A DNA stretch of 64,000 nt from an uncultured Fibrobacter sp. (GCA_946414025.1 CAMKMX010000008.1:1-64000); one strand, 5' to 3'. Counted from the first letter of the stretch, positions 34,935-44,310 are shown. Notes: generated by a model from the letters alone, not told the origin. Numbers and translations: made by a program.

Positions 34935-35843
34935 ATGGCCATGAGCCTCAACACGAACCGTATGGACGCCTACCTGGCCTTCTTGGGAGTGGAACGGAAC
35001 CTTTCACCCAAGACCATCCAGAGCTACCAGGAAGACCTGCGGCATTTTGTCGCCTGGCTAGACGAGGGCGGCATCGACCTGAAAGAACTCACCACCCAGA
35101 AACTGGACGAATTCCTGACTCTTACCGCAAGCCGTGCGGAATACTCCCCCACCTCCGTAGCGAGGCATTTTTCTAGCCTGCGGGGGTTCCTCAAGTACAT
35201 GCAAAATCAGGGCGAGTACAACTTCAGCACGGAATCAATGCTGGAGCGTCCGAAACTCGGGCACTACCTGCCGGAATACCTTACCCGCGAAGAAGTGGAC
35301 AGCGTTTTCGAAAGTGCGGCCAACGGCAAGAACCCGCTGAGGGACACCGCCCTCTTCGAACTCATGTACAGTGCGGGGCTACGCATCTCGGAAGCGCTGG
35401 GCATCAAACTTTCGCAGCTGGACCTGGACAACGAGTGGCTCACGCCTATCGGCAAGGGCAACAAGCAGCGCCTGATTCCCCTGGGCAGCAAGGCAAAAGA
35501 AAATTTGAGGGCGTGGATCGAAGATGGCCGACCCCTCACCCACCCGACTACAGACAACATAATTCTAAATAAAAACGGCAAGCCCATGAGCCGCATGGGA
35601 GCCTGGAAAATTGTGCAACAGCACACGGCCCACCTGACCAAGCAGGTGTCACCCCACACCTTCCGTCACAGCTTTGCCACCCACTGCCTGGAGGCAGGCA
35701 TGGACCTGCGCGTGCTGCAGGAACTGCTAGGCCATGCCGACATCAGTACCACGCAAATTTATACGCACATCGATAAGGAATTTATCAAGCAGGAACACCG
35801 GCAGTTCCACCCGAGAGAAATTCAAGACCGCACTGGGAAATAG
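34935..35843 (+). CDS. xerD: Tyrosine recombinase XerC/XerD family
   Basis: Xer recombinases resolve chromosome dimers at dif. The 302-aa protein has an N-terminal SAM-like core-binding domain ('MDAYLAFLGVERNLSPKTIQ', 'YQEDLRHFVAWL') and a catalytic domain with all the expected residues: Arg in 'SAGLRISEALGI', 'HTFRHSFATH', the His of 'LLGHADISTTQIY' and the nucleophile Tyr in 'TQIYTH'. Its length fits a housekeeping Xer rather than a phage integrase. It is close to XerD-type, but XerC cannot be excluded. The start is either the ATG at 34935 or the one at 34941; neither has a Shine-Dalgarno sequence. A heptamer array lies just upstream. No dif site was recognised by eye. Confidence 0.88.
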   Translation: MAMSLNTNRMDAYLAFLGVERNLSPKTIQSYQEDLRHFVAWLDEGGIDLKELTTQKLDEFLTLTASRAEYSPTSVARHFSSLRGFLKYMQNQGEYNFSTESMLERPKLGHYLPEYLTREEVDSVFESAANGKNPLRDTALFELMYSAGLRISEALGIKLSQLDLDNEWLTPIGKGNKQRLIPLGSKAKENLRAWIEDGRPLTHPTTDNIILNKNGKPMSRMGAWKIVQQHTAHLTKQVSPHTFRHSFATHCLEAGMDLRVLQELLGHADISTTQIYTHIDKEFIKQEHRQFHPREIQDRTGK

Positions 35844-35908
35844 TGCGGCTCGACCATGTCAAATCAATAAATTGTTTTGCCGCGACTCCCGCCTTTTACT
35901 AAATTTGA

Positions 35909-37106
<1,198 letters not shown>

Positions 37107-37129
37107 ATTAAGGCTTTGGCTTAAAAGGC

Positions 37130-37154
37130 GATTCCCGGCCAAGCCGGGAATGAC
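37130..37154. repeat. Dispersed palindrome, intergenic copy
   Basis: GATTCCCGG-CCAAG-CCGGGAATGAC, nearly identical to the copy inside the lipoprotein signal sequence at 29213. Confidence 0.9.
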
Positions 37155-37166
37155 ATTATAAGAGAA

Positions 37167-37193
37167 AAGGCTTCCCGGTATCGGGGAAGCCTT
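37167..37193 (-). terminator. Terminator of the SDR gene
   Basis: Ten-bp arms AAGGCTTCCC/GGGAAGCCTT with a seven-base loop, followed by TTTT on the minus strand, 30 bases after the SDR stop. Confidence 0.75.
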
Positions 37194-37223
37194 CTTTCTT
37201 CAAGGAGAATCTGTAGGAGAAAC

Positions 37224-37961
37224 TTATGCTTCGACGGTCTTGCCCTTTTCGACAGCGTCGGCCAGGGTCATGCCCGTAAATTCCTGGGCGCTGAACCAAC
37301 GGCCACTTTTCTTGTCGTCCAGCATCACGGAGACCATGGAGCCGGGAATCACGCTTTCGGGAGCGTTGGGGGCGTTGGGGCCACCCAGGTCCGTGCGGAG
37401 CCAACCCGGGTCCATCACATTCATCATCACATCGGTGCCGTTCAGCTTGCAGGCGAAATCCTTCACGAACTTGGTGAGGGCGGCCTTGGCGCAGGCGTAA
37501 CCCATCAGTTCGGGTTCGTTGGCGATACCGCTGGTGGTGAGCTGCATGCGGCCAAAACCACGCTTGATCATGCCCGGCAAAAAGTGATAGGCAATCTTGA
37601 TGGGCGCAAAGAAGTTCACCGCCATGGCATGGTGAAAATCGTCCATGGTGTTGGTAAGGTAGTCGGTAAAGTAGTGGCTCATGAGACCCGCGTTGTTGAA
37701 CACCAGGTCCACCTGCACGCCCCAGCTGTCAATTTCAGCAAGGGCGGCATCGATTTCGGCCTCGTTTTCCAGGTTGCAGCCCACGGCACGGCCTTCCACG
37801 CCGAGCTTCTTGATTTCGGCCAGCACCGGTTCGGCATGAGCCTTGTCGCGACCCTGCAAGATGATATTTGCACCCAATTTCGCCATCTCGATGGCAGTCA
37901 GGCGACCGACCCCGCGGCAACCGCCGGTAATCAGGCACCATTTTCCCTTTACGTCAATCAT
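37224..37961 (-). CDS. Short-chain dehydrogenase/reductase
   Basis: The 245-aa protein is a classical SDR. It has cofactor motif 'ITGGCRGVGRLTAIEMA', 'NNAG' in 'VFNNAGLMSHY', the active-site Ser in 'MQLTTSGIAN' and the 'YACAK' Tyr/Lys pair. An Arg in 'ILQGRDK' near the end of strand 2 suggests NADP(H). The substrate is unknown. AAAGGATAAAAC precedes the ATG. It is monocistronic with its own terminator, convergent with leuB. Confidence 0.88.
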   Translation of the reverse strand: MIDVKGKWCLITGGCRGVGRLTAIEMAKLGANIILQGRDKAHAEPVLAEIKKLGVEGRAVGCNLENEAEIDAALAEIDSWGVQVDLVFNNAGLMSHYFTDYLTNTMDDFHHAMAVNFFAPIKIAYHFLPGMIKRGFGRMQLTTSGIANEPELMGYACAKAALTKFVKDFACKLNGTDVMMNVMDPGWLRTDLGGPNAPNAPESVIPGSMVSVMLDDKKSGRWFSAQEFTGMTLADAVEKGKTVEA

Positions 37962-38310
37962 GTTTTATCCTTTGCGGCACAGGCCGCGAATCGGTTACAA
38001 GAGAAAAATAGCCTTTTAAACCGGGATTTGTCTCCGTCAAGGCCATAAAAATGTTTACAGGCGTAAAAAAGGACGAAAATATATTGCGAACAGGGGTCAC
38101 GCCCACAAGTGGGCGATTCCTAATGCAAATGTGGAAATAAATATTGAAGCAAAATTTTTCTTACAGCCTTTTACGCCGTTAGTATAATCCTGATAATATT
38201 CTAGAAGATGTTATACATGACTGTTTGGGCAATCAAGCACCGCACTTTTGTAAACAATTTTGCCTATGAAACTGCGGAAATAAACATTGAAGTAAAACAT
38301 CTTCAATATT
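37962..38310. other. AT-rich spacer with two diverged ~38-bp direct copies
   Basis: About 350 bases without a convincing gene. Positions 38122-38159 and 38265-38302 are roughly 80% alike around a shared GGAAATAAA-ATTGAAG core and translate to similar short peptides ('VEINIEAK' and 'AEINIEVK'). This looks like the repeated 3' end of a lost coding region. A CGCCCAC-AAG-TGGGCG hairpin lies just upstream of the first copy. Confidence 0.55.
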
Positions 38311-39189
38311 CTAATTATCGTTATACCCAAAATCTTTACTGCACAAAACCTTTTTCCAATGTGATTCACGATTTATAATATCTTCATCAGCAACATCATC
38401 TGTAAAAGTTTCCAAAATGGAATATTGAAAATTCCTTTTTATATAGCTTAATCCTTTTCTTTCTACCAACTCCTGAAATTCTTTATTTGGATATATTCCA
38501 TTCTCTTTTCCGTTTCGGTCGCAACCACTTTCTAAATAAGTCCTCCATCTTCCAAGTATGCCGTCTTTTTCGCCATACGCTGATCCGACATATAATTTCC
38601 CATTACTTTTATCTGTTATCAAATATATTCCTTTTCTTGATCTTAAAGCAGTGCACCATTCTTCGGAAAACTCAATTTTTTTCTTCAATTCATCATAGCC
38701 TATGCAAACATTTTTGAAACCAGGAAATTTTTTGTCTTCAAGTTTTTTTTCTGGATTCCAAATTTCAACCACATCAAGTTCATCCATAAGTTTGTTTGCC
38801 GTGAAAATGCCACCTTGCGTTTTTTTGTGATACTTGACAACTAATCTGAAATTAAATTGTTCATTATTATCGTAATATTCTGCATCAGCAGGTTTTCCCC
38901 TACCATTGTCTTTCTTCACTTTTACAATACCAGTCATTAGCCAATGGTCTTTATTTTCCGGAAGCCGAATAAACCCTATGGCAATATTGCCTCTTTTAAA
39001 AGAAAGTCCTGCGTTTGGACGATTATGGATAAGATTCTCTTTATTTAGTTTATCTCTTTTTCTCTCGTCTTTTGCAATTGCAACAGGGTCAAAAACGCCA
39101 TCATTGGCACGAACCATAAGTCGTATTTTCGTTTTATTTATGTCTTTTGGACTTAAATTAAGGATATCATTCAATTTGATAGGTTTCAT
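38311..39189 (-). CDS. GIY-YIG nuclease-domain protein
   Basis: The 292-aa product has an N-terminal region of unknown type ('LNDILNLSPKDINKTKIRLM') and a C-terminal GIY-YIG domain (about residues 180-290). It has 'KGIYLI' and 'KLYVGSA' in place of GIY...YIG, the conserved Arg in 'ILGRWRTYLE' and the metal-binding Glu in 'INRESHWKKVL'. These residues suggest an active nuclease. Proteins of this layout are scattered in accessory regions, where a defence or mobile-DNA role is often suspected but not shown. The gene is AT-rich and starts with AAGGAG seven bases before the ATG. No methyltransferase or recombinase partner is adjacent. Confidence 0.78.
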   Translation of the reverse strand: MKPIKLNDILNLSPKDINKTKIRLMVRANDGVFDPVAIAKDERKRDKLNKENLIHNRPNAGLSFKRGNIAIGFIRLPENKDHWLMTGIVKVKKDNGRGKPADAEYYDNNEQFNFRLVVKYHKKTQGGIFTANKLMDELDVVEIWNPEKKLEDKKFPGFKNVCIGYDELKKKIEFSEEWCTALRSRKGIYLITDKSNGKLYVGSAYGEKDGILGRWRTYLESGCDRNGKENGIYPNKEFQELVERKGLSYIKRNFQYSILETFTDDVADEDIINRESHWKKVLCSKDFGYNDN

Positions 39190-39270
39190 ATAACTTCTCC
39201 TTGCTTATATGGTTAAAAGATAATGCTTTATACGACCGTTTATGCGGTAACAGACAAAATCTATTACCAT

Positions 39271-39633
39271 TTATGTCTCTATTTCGTAAGCAAACATATT
39301 GTAATTATATGTAGCAATAAACCTTCCTACGCCTTCAGCATCTTCATAAACATTCATTCTGCGATTAAATATTTTATCACCTATTTCAAATACGCAATTT
39401 GCAACGGCATCAAAAAAAATTACATCATATTCATTTTTCTCAACATTTGTTGTACAACGTTTGGATACAACCTTCTCATTCTTCGAATCAGCCTGTTCTG
39501 CGACAAAAATTCTTTTATGCAATTTTCTGGTCGCCGCATTGTAGATATTGATACCACAGTCATCTGCGGCCAATATATTAACAGCCAATAGGAAAAGTAA
39601 ACCAAGAATATGCTTAATTATTATTCTCTTCAT
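39271..39633 (-). CDS. Small exported protein of unknown function
   Basis: The 120-aa product has a clear signal peptide ('MKRIIIKHILGLLFLLAVNI' then 'LAADD') and three cysteines in the mature part. I recognise no family. Its start overlaps the stop of the upstream protease gene by four bases, so it is the third member of an operon of exported proteins. It could be a substrate, inhibitor or partner of the protease. The gene is AT-rich like its neighbours. Confidence 0.65.
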   Translation of the reverse strand: MKRIIIKHILGLLFLLAVNILAADDCGINIYNAATRKLHKRIFVAEQADSKNEKVVSKRCTTNVEKNEYDVIFFDAVANCVFEIGDKIFNRRMNVYEDAEGVGRFIATYNYNMFAYEIET

Positions 39634-40673
39634 TCCATCAAATCTTTTTTATCTAAAGAGATAATCGTATAAGTGCAGTCCTTAGGCTTCGCCTTTCCCG
39701 TATTTTGAATGTTCAACACATCGAGAATCGCTCCTAGAAAATTACTTTTTATGGCGTAATTGACATTTTGAGATCCTTCAACAGCTAATCGTGATACAAC
39801 AACGCCAATAATTTTCTCTCCTTTTGATAATGGCCCTCCTGAATTTCCTGGTTGAACAGCCGCGTCAATCTGATAAGTTTTTGCATCATCGAGATAGCCC
39901 ATTCTAGAGGATATGATTCCCTTCGTCGCCTTTAGACTATTGCCTTGATAATCCGGTTGCGGATAACCATAAGCAATCACTTCTTCTCCGATGTCATAAA
40001 TCTTTCTATCTATGGAACAGCCTTTTAAATTCATTTTTGATTTAAGAATTGCCAAATCAAGAGCAGCGTCTTCGTAAACAACATCTAATTCTATATATTG
40101 AGAGTCAAGACCATCTTTGGTAGCGAATAAGGCACTATTGCCATTGACCACGTGTTCGTTGGTAACAACGATATTTGAATTCACTGCAAATCCACTCCCT
40201 GTTCCAGAATAACTTGGTGCATACAGTCCATCAAAATCAAAGAACAGTTTATTATAATATTGCCTTGTTAATGTTGCATATTTTTGCCCTAGTTTAAAGT
40301 AAATAGAAGTTTGTGTAGTATCATCCACAAAATGTCCTTCATAAGCGGACAATTTATTTCCCTTAGAATCGGCCTCCACATATTGTTTGGTTACCGCAAT
40401 AGATAAAGTTCGTGGATTACTTTCGCCCTCGTATAAAACTTCCATATCAACACGCTTATCCGAAATACGAATTTCAAGACTACCCGATAGATTCAGAAAG
40501 CCTCCATCGGTATAACCAAGATTACGAGCTGAATAGAAACGATTTGCAACATCCTTAAAGTGTATGGTTCGTTTCTGAACGTCGCTTGTATTTGCTGTCT
40601 TTGTTGTTGTGGGTGCGGCACACAAGCATGATGTGCACATCAGCCAGAGTAAGATTGTTACAGCCTTTTTCAT
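39630..40673 (-). CDS. Exported trypsin-like serine protease (S1/HtrA type)
   Basis: From the ATG preceded by AAAGGAG the protein is 347 aa with a signal peptide ending 'CTSCLCAAP'. An N-terminal beta-rich domain of about 150 residues ('TIHFKDVANRFYSARNLGY') precedes the protease domain. The catalytic triad is visible: His in 'VVTNEHVVNG', Asp in 'AALDLAILKS' and Ser in 'VQPGNSGGPLSKG'. No PDZ domain follows, so it is not a standard DegP; the architecture suggests a specialised secreted protease. It is the middle gene of a three-gene operon of exported proteins. Confidence 0.87.
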   Translation of the reverse strand: MKKAVTILLWLMCTSCLCAAPTTTKTANTSDVQKRTIHFKDVANRFYSARNLGYTDGGFLNLSGSLEIRISDKRVDMEVLYEGESNPRTLSIAVTKQYVEADSKGNKLSAYEGHFVDDTTQTSIYFKLGQKYATLTRQYYNKLFFDFDGLYAPSYSGTGSGFAVNSNIVVTNEHVVNGNSALFATKDGLDSQYIELDVVYEDAALDLAILKSKMNLKGCSIDRKIYDIGEEVIAYGYPQPDYQGNSLKATKGIISSRMGYLDDAKTYQIDAAVQPGNSGGPLSKGEKIIGVVVSRLAVEGSQNVNYAIKSNFLGAILDVLNIQNTGKAKPKDCTYTIISLDKKDLME

Positions 40674-40695
40674 TTTGTTTCTCCTTTCCTTCGGT

Positions 40696-41229
40696 TTAAT
40701 GATTTGGGAAAAAATCAATTTCATATTCTATTAAAGATTCTTTTTCATTCACTATCATATTATCGGTATATATTTGGCATCTAAAAGGGATAAAACACCC
40801 CGAAACATCTTCTACGAAACCAATCTGCTGTTGAGAGCGAACTCGCATTGGCTCCATACGCAAATAACCATATCGTTCATGCCAGCCCTCGTAATCAGAA
40901 GGTTCTATATTCATATATCCAAGTCGTCGCGAACGTATTTGTCGGATATGCGAATAGTTTGATAGGGTATCCCAATATGTTGAATCTTTTTTTTCTTTTG
41001 ATAGTTCCTCTAATGATTTAGGAACCCCTGCACGAGAGAACCTGTAATAGTAGTCTTCTGTCGCTCTTTCGAATCCTTTATGATAGTATTTCCCGACTTT
41101 TGCTCCATTTCCTGCACTTTTAGCAAATTTTTCAATTAAACGAACTGGATTTGGAGCAGCATAAGCATTTGTCGATAGCATACTCATGCAACATAACATT
41201 ACCACAAGAAACAGCCTTTCGCTTTGCAT
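40696..41229 (-). CDS. Exported protein of unknown function, protease operon
   Basis: The natural start is the ATG giving 'MQSERLFLVVMLCCMSMLST' with AAAGGAAAGG upstream, 70 codons inside the ORF-track entry; the signal peptide ends 'NAYAAP'. The 178-aa product is rich in Tyr and Arg ('FERATEDYYYRFSRAG', 'HIRQIRSRRLGYMNIE') and has two mature cysteines. I recognise no family. It leads the three-gene operon with the trypsin-like protease, whose start is 22 bases downstream. The co-directional order and shared export suggest they work together in the periplasm or outside the cell. Confidence 0.65.
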   Translation of the reverse strand: MQSERLFLVVMLCCMSMLSTNAYAAPNPVRLIEKFAKSAGNGAKVGKYYHKGFERATEDYYYRFSRAGVPKSLEELSKEKKDSTYWDTLSNYSHIRQIRSRRLGYMNIEPSDYEGWHERYGYLRMEPMRVRSQQQIGFVEDVSGCFIPFRCQIYTDNMIVNEKESLIEYEIDFFPNH

Positions 41230-41540
41230 ATTGCCTTTCCTTTCCATCAAAGATGGTTTGCGAGTGGCAATCTTGCGTGATAAGCCGTTGAACGAGTAAA
41301 ACCTTCGGGAATACAAAAAAGGCATGGTGTCGCTCGGCTCATTGTCTGGAGGCTCTGGTAAACCCGCTATCGATAAGCACGACGATTTATTCGGCAAAAA
41401 GCCAAATCTAATCGTGGGTATACACCCAACGACCCACACCCGATCGGTGTGAGTGTTCGTCTTATTCCCCGATAGCCGGGAGCATATCCCGAGAAAATTT
41501 ACCAGATTTTCCAGACCGGGAACAAGAGTACTACTCTAAT
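41230..41540 (-). promoter_or_regulatory. Structured leader upstream of the protease operon
   Basis: The 310 bases before the operon contain several strong hairpins within about 110 bases: ACGATT-AG-ATTTGGC with GCCGAAT-AA-ATCGT (41382-41415), ACGA/TCGT plus CACACC/GGTGTG (41429-41460) and CGGGA/TCCCG (41477-41492). An open frame runs through it, but without a ribosome-binding site or family signature. A regulatory leader or a recombination site are both possible. Confidence 0.4.
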
Positions 41541-41639
41541 TCTATGTCATCTGAAATATATATAGTTTTGAAGGAAAAAGTATATCAAATTTCTTTAAAT
41601 GACCTTGAAGCACTTTTTTTTGTAAAAAAGGCCTCTTTC

Positions 41640-41765
41640 TTCCCGCTGAGGCGGGCGGGTGGGGTAAGCGGGGCGTTGCGGGGCGGCGTTTGAGCCCCGC
41701 AGAGGGGGTGTGCGGGAGACACGGTACGAGGCTCCCGCCAGGGGGAGCCTTCCCCCTCTTTTTGT
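41640..41765. repeat. GC-rich repeat block before the ORF6N gene
   Basis: A GC-rich island in AT-rich surroundings contains GCGGGGC...GCCCCGC and GGCTCCCGCC arms and ends with the AGGGGGAGCC-TTCCCCCT hairpin followed by TCTTTTTG. The last part is a member of the GGGGAAGCC palindrome family and could terminate plus-strand transcription. Confidence 0.7.
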
Positions 41766-41843
41766 AAAAAACGCAGGTAAATAAATTTTTTCGGCACATT
41801 TTGGGGTGTATCTCCGTCTATATAGGTAGGAGGTTTTATAACC

Positions 41844-42965
41844 ATGAAGAAGAAAAGTGATATCGTCGCCAACGTACCCGAATTCCCGCTAATTGACGAA
41901 AAACTGTTAAAAACGCGGATTTACACGATCCGCGGGGTCAAAGTGATGCTCGACTCCGACTTGGCGGAGATTTACGGGTATTCGACCAAGGCTTTCAATC
42001 AGCAGGTCAAAAACAACATCGAGAAATTCGCCGAGGATTTCCGGTTTCAGCTGAATAAAGACGAATTGGCTGAAGTATCAAGGTCAAAAAATTTGACCTT
42101 GGAGCAGGAGAAAAGCCCCAAAATGAGCGAATTTGGGCAAATTGATGTTTTGCGGTCAAAAAATTTGACCGCAAACTTGAGCTCGAAAAGCAGAAGTTTT
42201 CCTTACGCATTTACCGAACAGGGCATTTATATGCTTATGACGGTGCTTAAAGGTGAACAGGCTACAGCACAAAGCATTGCCCTTATCCGTCTTTTCAAGC
42301 AGATGAAGGACTATCTCGTCATCGAGAACCAACAGTTGCTCGGCAATTCGGGCATTGCGGAATTTGCTGTGCAGACGGTTCAAAACACTCGCGACATCGC
42401 AACGATTTCTGCCGGTGTACGCGAACTCTCCGGAGAAGTCCACAATATAGATGAACGCCTTGGAAAAGTCGGTTTGGACATTCAGAAGGTCATGGAGAAC
42501 TTCATCGACCCAACAACTTACAAACACTTTCTAATTCTTGATGGACAAAAATTGGAATCTGATGTCGCATTCACCAAAATATACGGGATGGCGAAAAATT
42601 CCATCATAATCATAGACAACTACGTGGGCGTAAAGACGCTGGACTTGCTAAGGGGTGTCGCCCCAAATGTCCAGGTGGCAATTTACAGCGAGCCTTGGGG
42701 CGATGAGGGAATAACGCCTGCGATAAAGGCAGACTTCGAAAAAGCTAGACCCGATGTATCCTTGAAAATCGACCGCCCGAACCGCAAATTCCACGACCGC
42801 TATGTATTCTTGGATTACGGCACCCGCAGCGAGAAACTATTCCATTGCGGAGCATCTTCAAAAGACGGAGGCAAGAAGATTACAACCATCATGCAAATCG
42901 AATGCCCAGAGATGTACCACCCGATAGTAGATAAATTGAAGAAACCGTCAGCGACGGGGTTTTAG
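41844..42965 (+). CDS. ORF6N DNA-binding protein with PLD-like C-terminal domain
   Basis: The 373-aa protein begins with an ORF6N domain (about residues 15-150): 'IYTIRGVKVMLDSDLAEIYG', 'FNQQVKNNIEKFAEDFRFQL' and 'FPYAFTEQGIYMLMTVLKGE'. The family is found in phage antirepressors and accessory genes. After a helical linker, the C-terminal 150 residues ('SIIIIDNYVGVKTLDLL', 'KFHDRYVFLDYG', 'LFHCGASSKDGGKKI') read like one phospholipase D-type half with a modified HKD motif; family relatives can be nucleases or pure binding modules. AGGAGG precedes the ATG. The variable region between the ORF6N strands carries two long palindromes encoding 'RSKNLT' twice. It is probably an accessory regulator or toxin-like effector. 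Confidence 0.78.
   Translation: MKKKSDIVANVPEFPLIDEKLLKTRIYTIRGVKVMLDSDLAEIYGYSTKAFNQQVKNNIEKFAEDFRFQLNKDELAEVSRSKNLTLEQEKSPKMSEFGQIDVLRSKNLTANLSSKSRSFPYAFTEQGIYMLMTVLKGEQATAQSIALIRLFKQMKDYLVIENQQLLGNSGIAEFAVQTVQNTRDIATISAGVRELSGEVHNIDERLGKVGLDIQKVMENFIDPTTYKHFLILDGQKLESDVAFTKIYGMAKNSIIIIDNYVGVKTLDLLRGVAPNVQVAIYSEPWGDEGITPAIKADFEKARPDVSLKIDRPNRKFHDRYVFLDYGTRSEKLFHCGASSKDGGKKITTIMQIECPEMYHPIVDKLKKPSATGF
42079..42101. repeat. Palindrome 1 within the ORF6N coding sequence
   Basis: CAAGGTCAAA-AAA-TTTGACCTTG has perfect 10-bp arms. It is read in frame as 'RSKNLTL'. Confidence 0.9.
42149..42175. repeat. Palindrome 2 within the ORF6N coding sequence
   Basis: TTTGCGGTCAAA-AAA-TTTGACCGCAAA has perfect 12-bp arms. 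It shares the core GGTCAAAAAATTTGACC with palindrome 1, but its outer bases differ on both sides in a complementary way. Confidence 0.9.
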
Positions 42966-42972
42966 AGTCGGC

Positions 42973-44301
42973 CTAGCAGCTTACCGACAGGGACTGTACG
43001 GCCAAGGCTGGCACCTTGGTGCTGGAAAAGTCGTCGTAGTAGGCGTTTCCGCAGGCCACCACTTCTTGGATGATGTCGAAATAGTTCCCGCTCAGGGTCA
43101 CGCTATCTACGGGGTGGACAATCTGGCCGTTTTCGCACCAGAAACCGTGGGCGCCAATGCTCAGTTCCCCGCTCACAGAATTGCAGCCGGAATTTCCTTC
43201 CAGCCGGACCACCAGCAGGCAGCTGGGGAAAAGTTTCAGCAGTTCTTCCGTAGATTTTTCGCCACAGGGAACATACATGTTGTAGAAGGACGTGGACATC
43301 TTTGTGCCCAAGTCGCGGACGCCGTTTCCGGTGGACTTGCAGCCCGCCTTGGCGGCGGTTTCCAGGTTGTAGAGGCCCTGGCCAAAGACGCCCCCGTCGA
43401 TGACCTTCACCAGCTGGGTGGGCACCCCTTCGGAATCGTAGGGGAAATGATGGCTGAACAGGTCTCCGGAACCCACGCTCCACAAGGAAAGGCAATCCGA
43501 CGCAATCTTCGAGCCTTCCTTGCCCGAAAGCCTGGAAAGGCCTTTCTGCATGGAATCCGCCAGGTAGGGCTGACTGTACATCCGCATGAACCGACCGGAT
43601 ATGCGCTCCGACAGGACCACGGGAATCTTGCCGCCCTCGATCTTCTTTGCGCCGAACAGTTCCGTAGAGTATCCCGCCGCACGGGTGGCGATTCCATCTA
43701 CGTCGATTTCGTTCCAGTTGCGGGTGGACTTGGTAAAACTGCCCAACTTCTTGACGCCGTCACGACATGCAACCGCCCCTACCCCGACAGAAACGGAATT
43801 GGAGCGGGTCCTGTAGAAAACGCCCTTGCTGTTTGCCACGTAGTCTTCGCTGTTGGAAAGGTCCGCCCCTAAGTAAGGGATGTTCTCGATTTCCTTGGAC
43901 CTGGCGAAGGTTGCCTTTTCCAAATCGATGCAGACGTCCTTCATTTCGGACAGGCCGATTTTTTCCAGGGCCGGATTGTAGTCCTCGTCTGGCTGCGGCA
44001 AGACACCCGGTCCAGGCAAGTCCACGTTGATTTCATCGGTCCATTGGGTATGGCAAAGGGCATCTTTCAGGGTCTGCTCCAGGGCGTCTGCCGTAAGGCG
44101 CTCCGTATGGGCGTAACCCGGACGGCCATTCTTGATGACTCGGATTCCCACACCTACGGAGTCGGAAATTTCCGTATTCTGGACCTGCCCCTGGAAAAGG
44201 GAAAGGCCTTCGGAATGGGACCTGGAGGCAAGCACGTCGAACTGTTCCGCCTGGCCCTTGGCCTTGTCGCTGATGTAAGAAATGGCATCTTCGAGAGTCA
44301 T
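42973..44301 (-). CDS. pmbA: TldD/PmbA family protein (PmbA/TldE type)
   Basis: TldD and PmbA (TldE) form a zinc metalloprotease that matures peptides such as microcin B17 and PQQ precursors and degrades CcdA. The 442-aa product has 'SRSHSEGLSLFQGQVQNTEI', 'VGVGIRVIKNGRPGYAHTER' and the C-terminal 'LEGNSGCNSVSGELSIGAHG'. It lacks the HExxxH zinc motif, so it is the PmbA-like subunit rather than TldD. A tldD partner is not in the window. No Shine-Dalgarno sequence is seen; a heptamer array sits ten bases upstream. It may be the last gene of the run from leuA. Confidence 0.88.
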   Translation of the reverse strand: MTLEDAISYISDKAKGQAEQFDVLASRSHSEGLSLFQGQVQNTEISDSVGVGIRVIKNGRPGYAHTERLTADALEQTLKDALCHTQWTDEINVDLPGPGVLPQPDEDYNPALEKIGLSEMKDVCIDLEKATFARSKEIENIPYLGADLSNSEDYVANSKGVFYRTRSNSVSVGVGAVACRDGVKKLGSFTKSTRNWNEIDVDGIATRAAGYSTELFGAKKIEGGKIPVVLSERISGRFMRMYSQPYLADSMQKGLSRLSGKEGSKIASDCLSLWSVGSGDLFSHHFPYDSEGVPTQLVKVIDGGVFGQGLYNLETAAKAGCKSTGNGVRDLGTKMSTSFYNMYVPCGEKSTEELLKLFPSCLLVVRLEGNSGCNSVSGELSIGAHGFWCENGQIVHPVDSVTLSGNYFDIIQEVVACGNAYYDDFSSTKVPALAVQSLSVSC

Positions 44302-44310
44302 AGTTTTGGA

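Noticed and set aside
34935-35843. Phage or island integrase
   Set aside because: The protein has the compact size and motif layout of chromosomal Xer recombinases, and no attachment-site repeat was found at the adjacent tRNA-Lys.
41230-41540. Integron attC site or coding extension of the exported protein
   Set aside because: No RYYYAAC/GTTRRRY core pair could be matched with confidence and no integron integrase is present. The frame upstream of the chosen ATG lacks a ribosome-binding site and would spoil the signal peptide.
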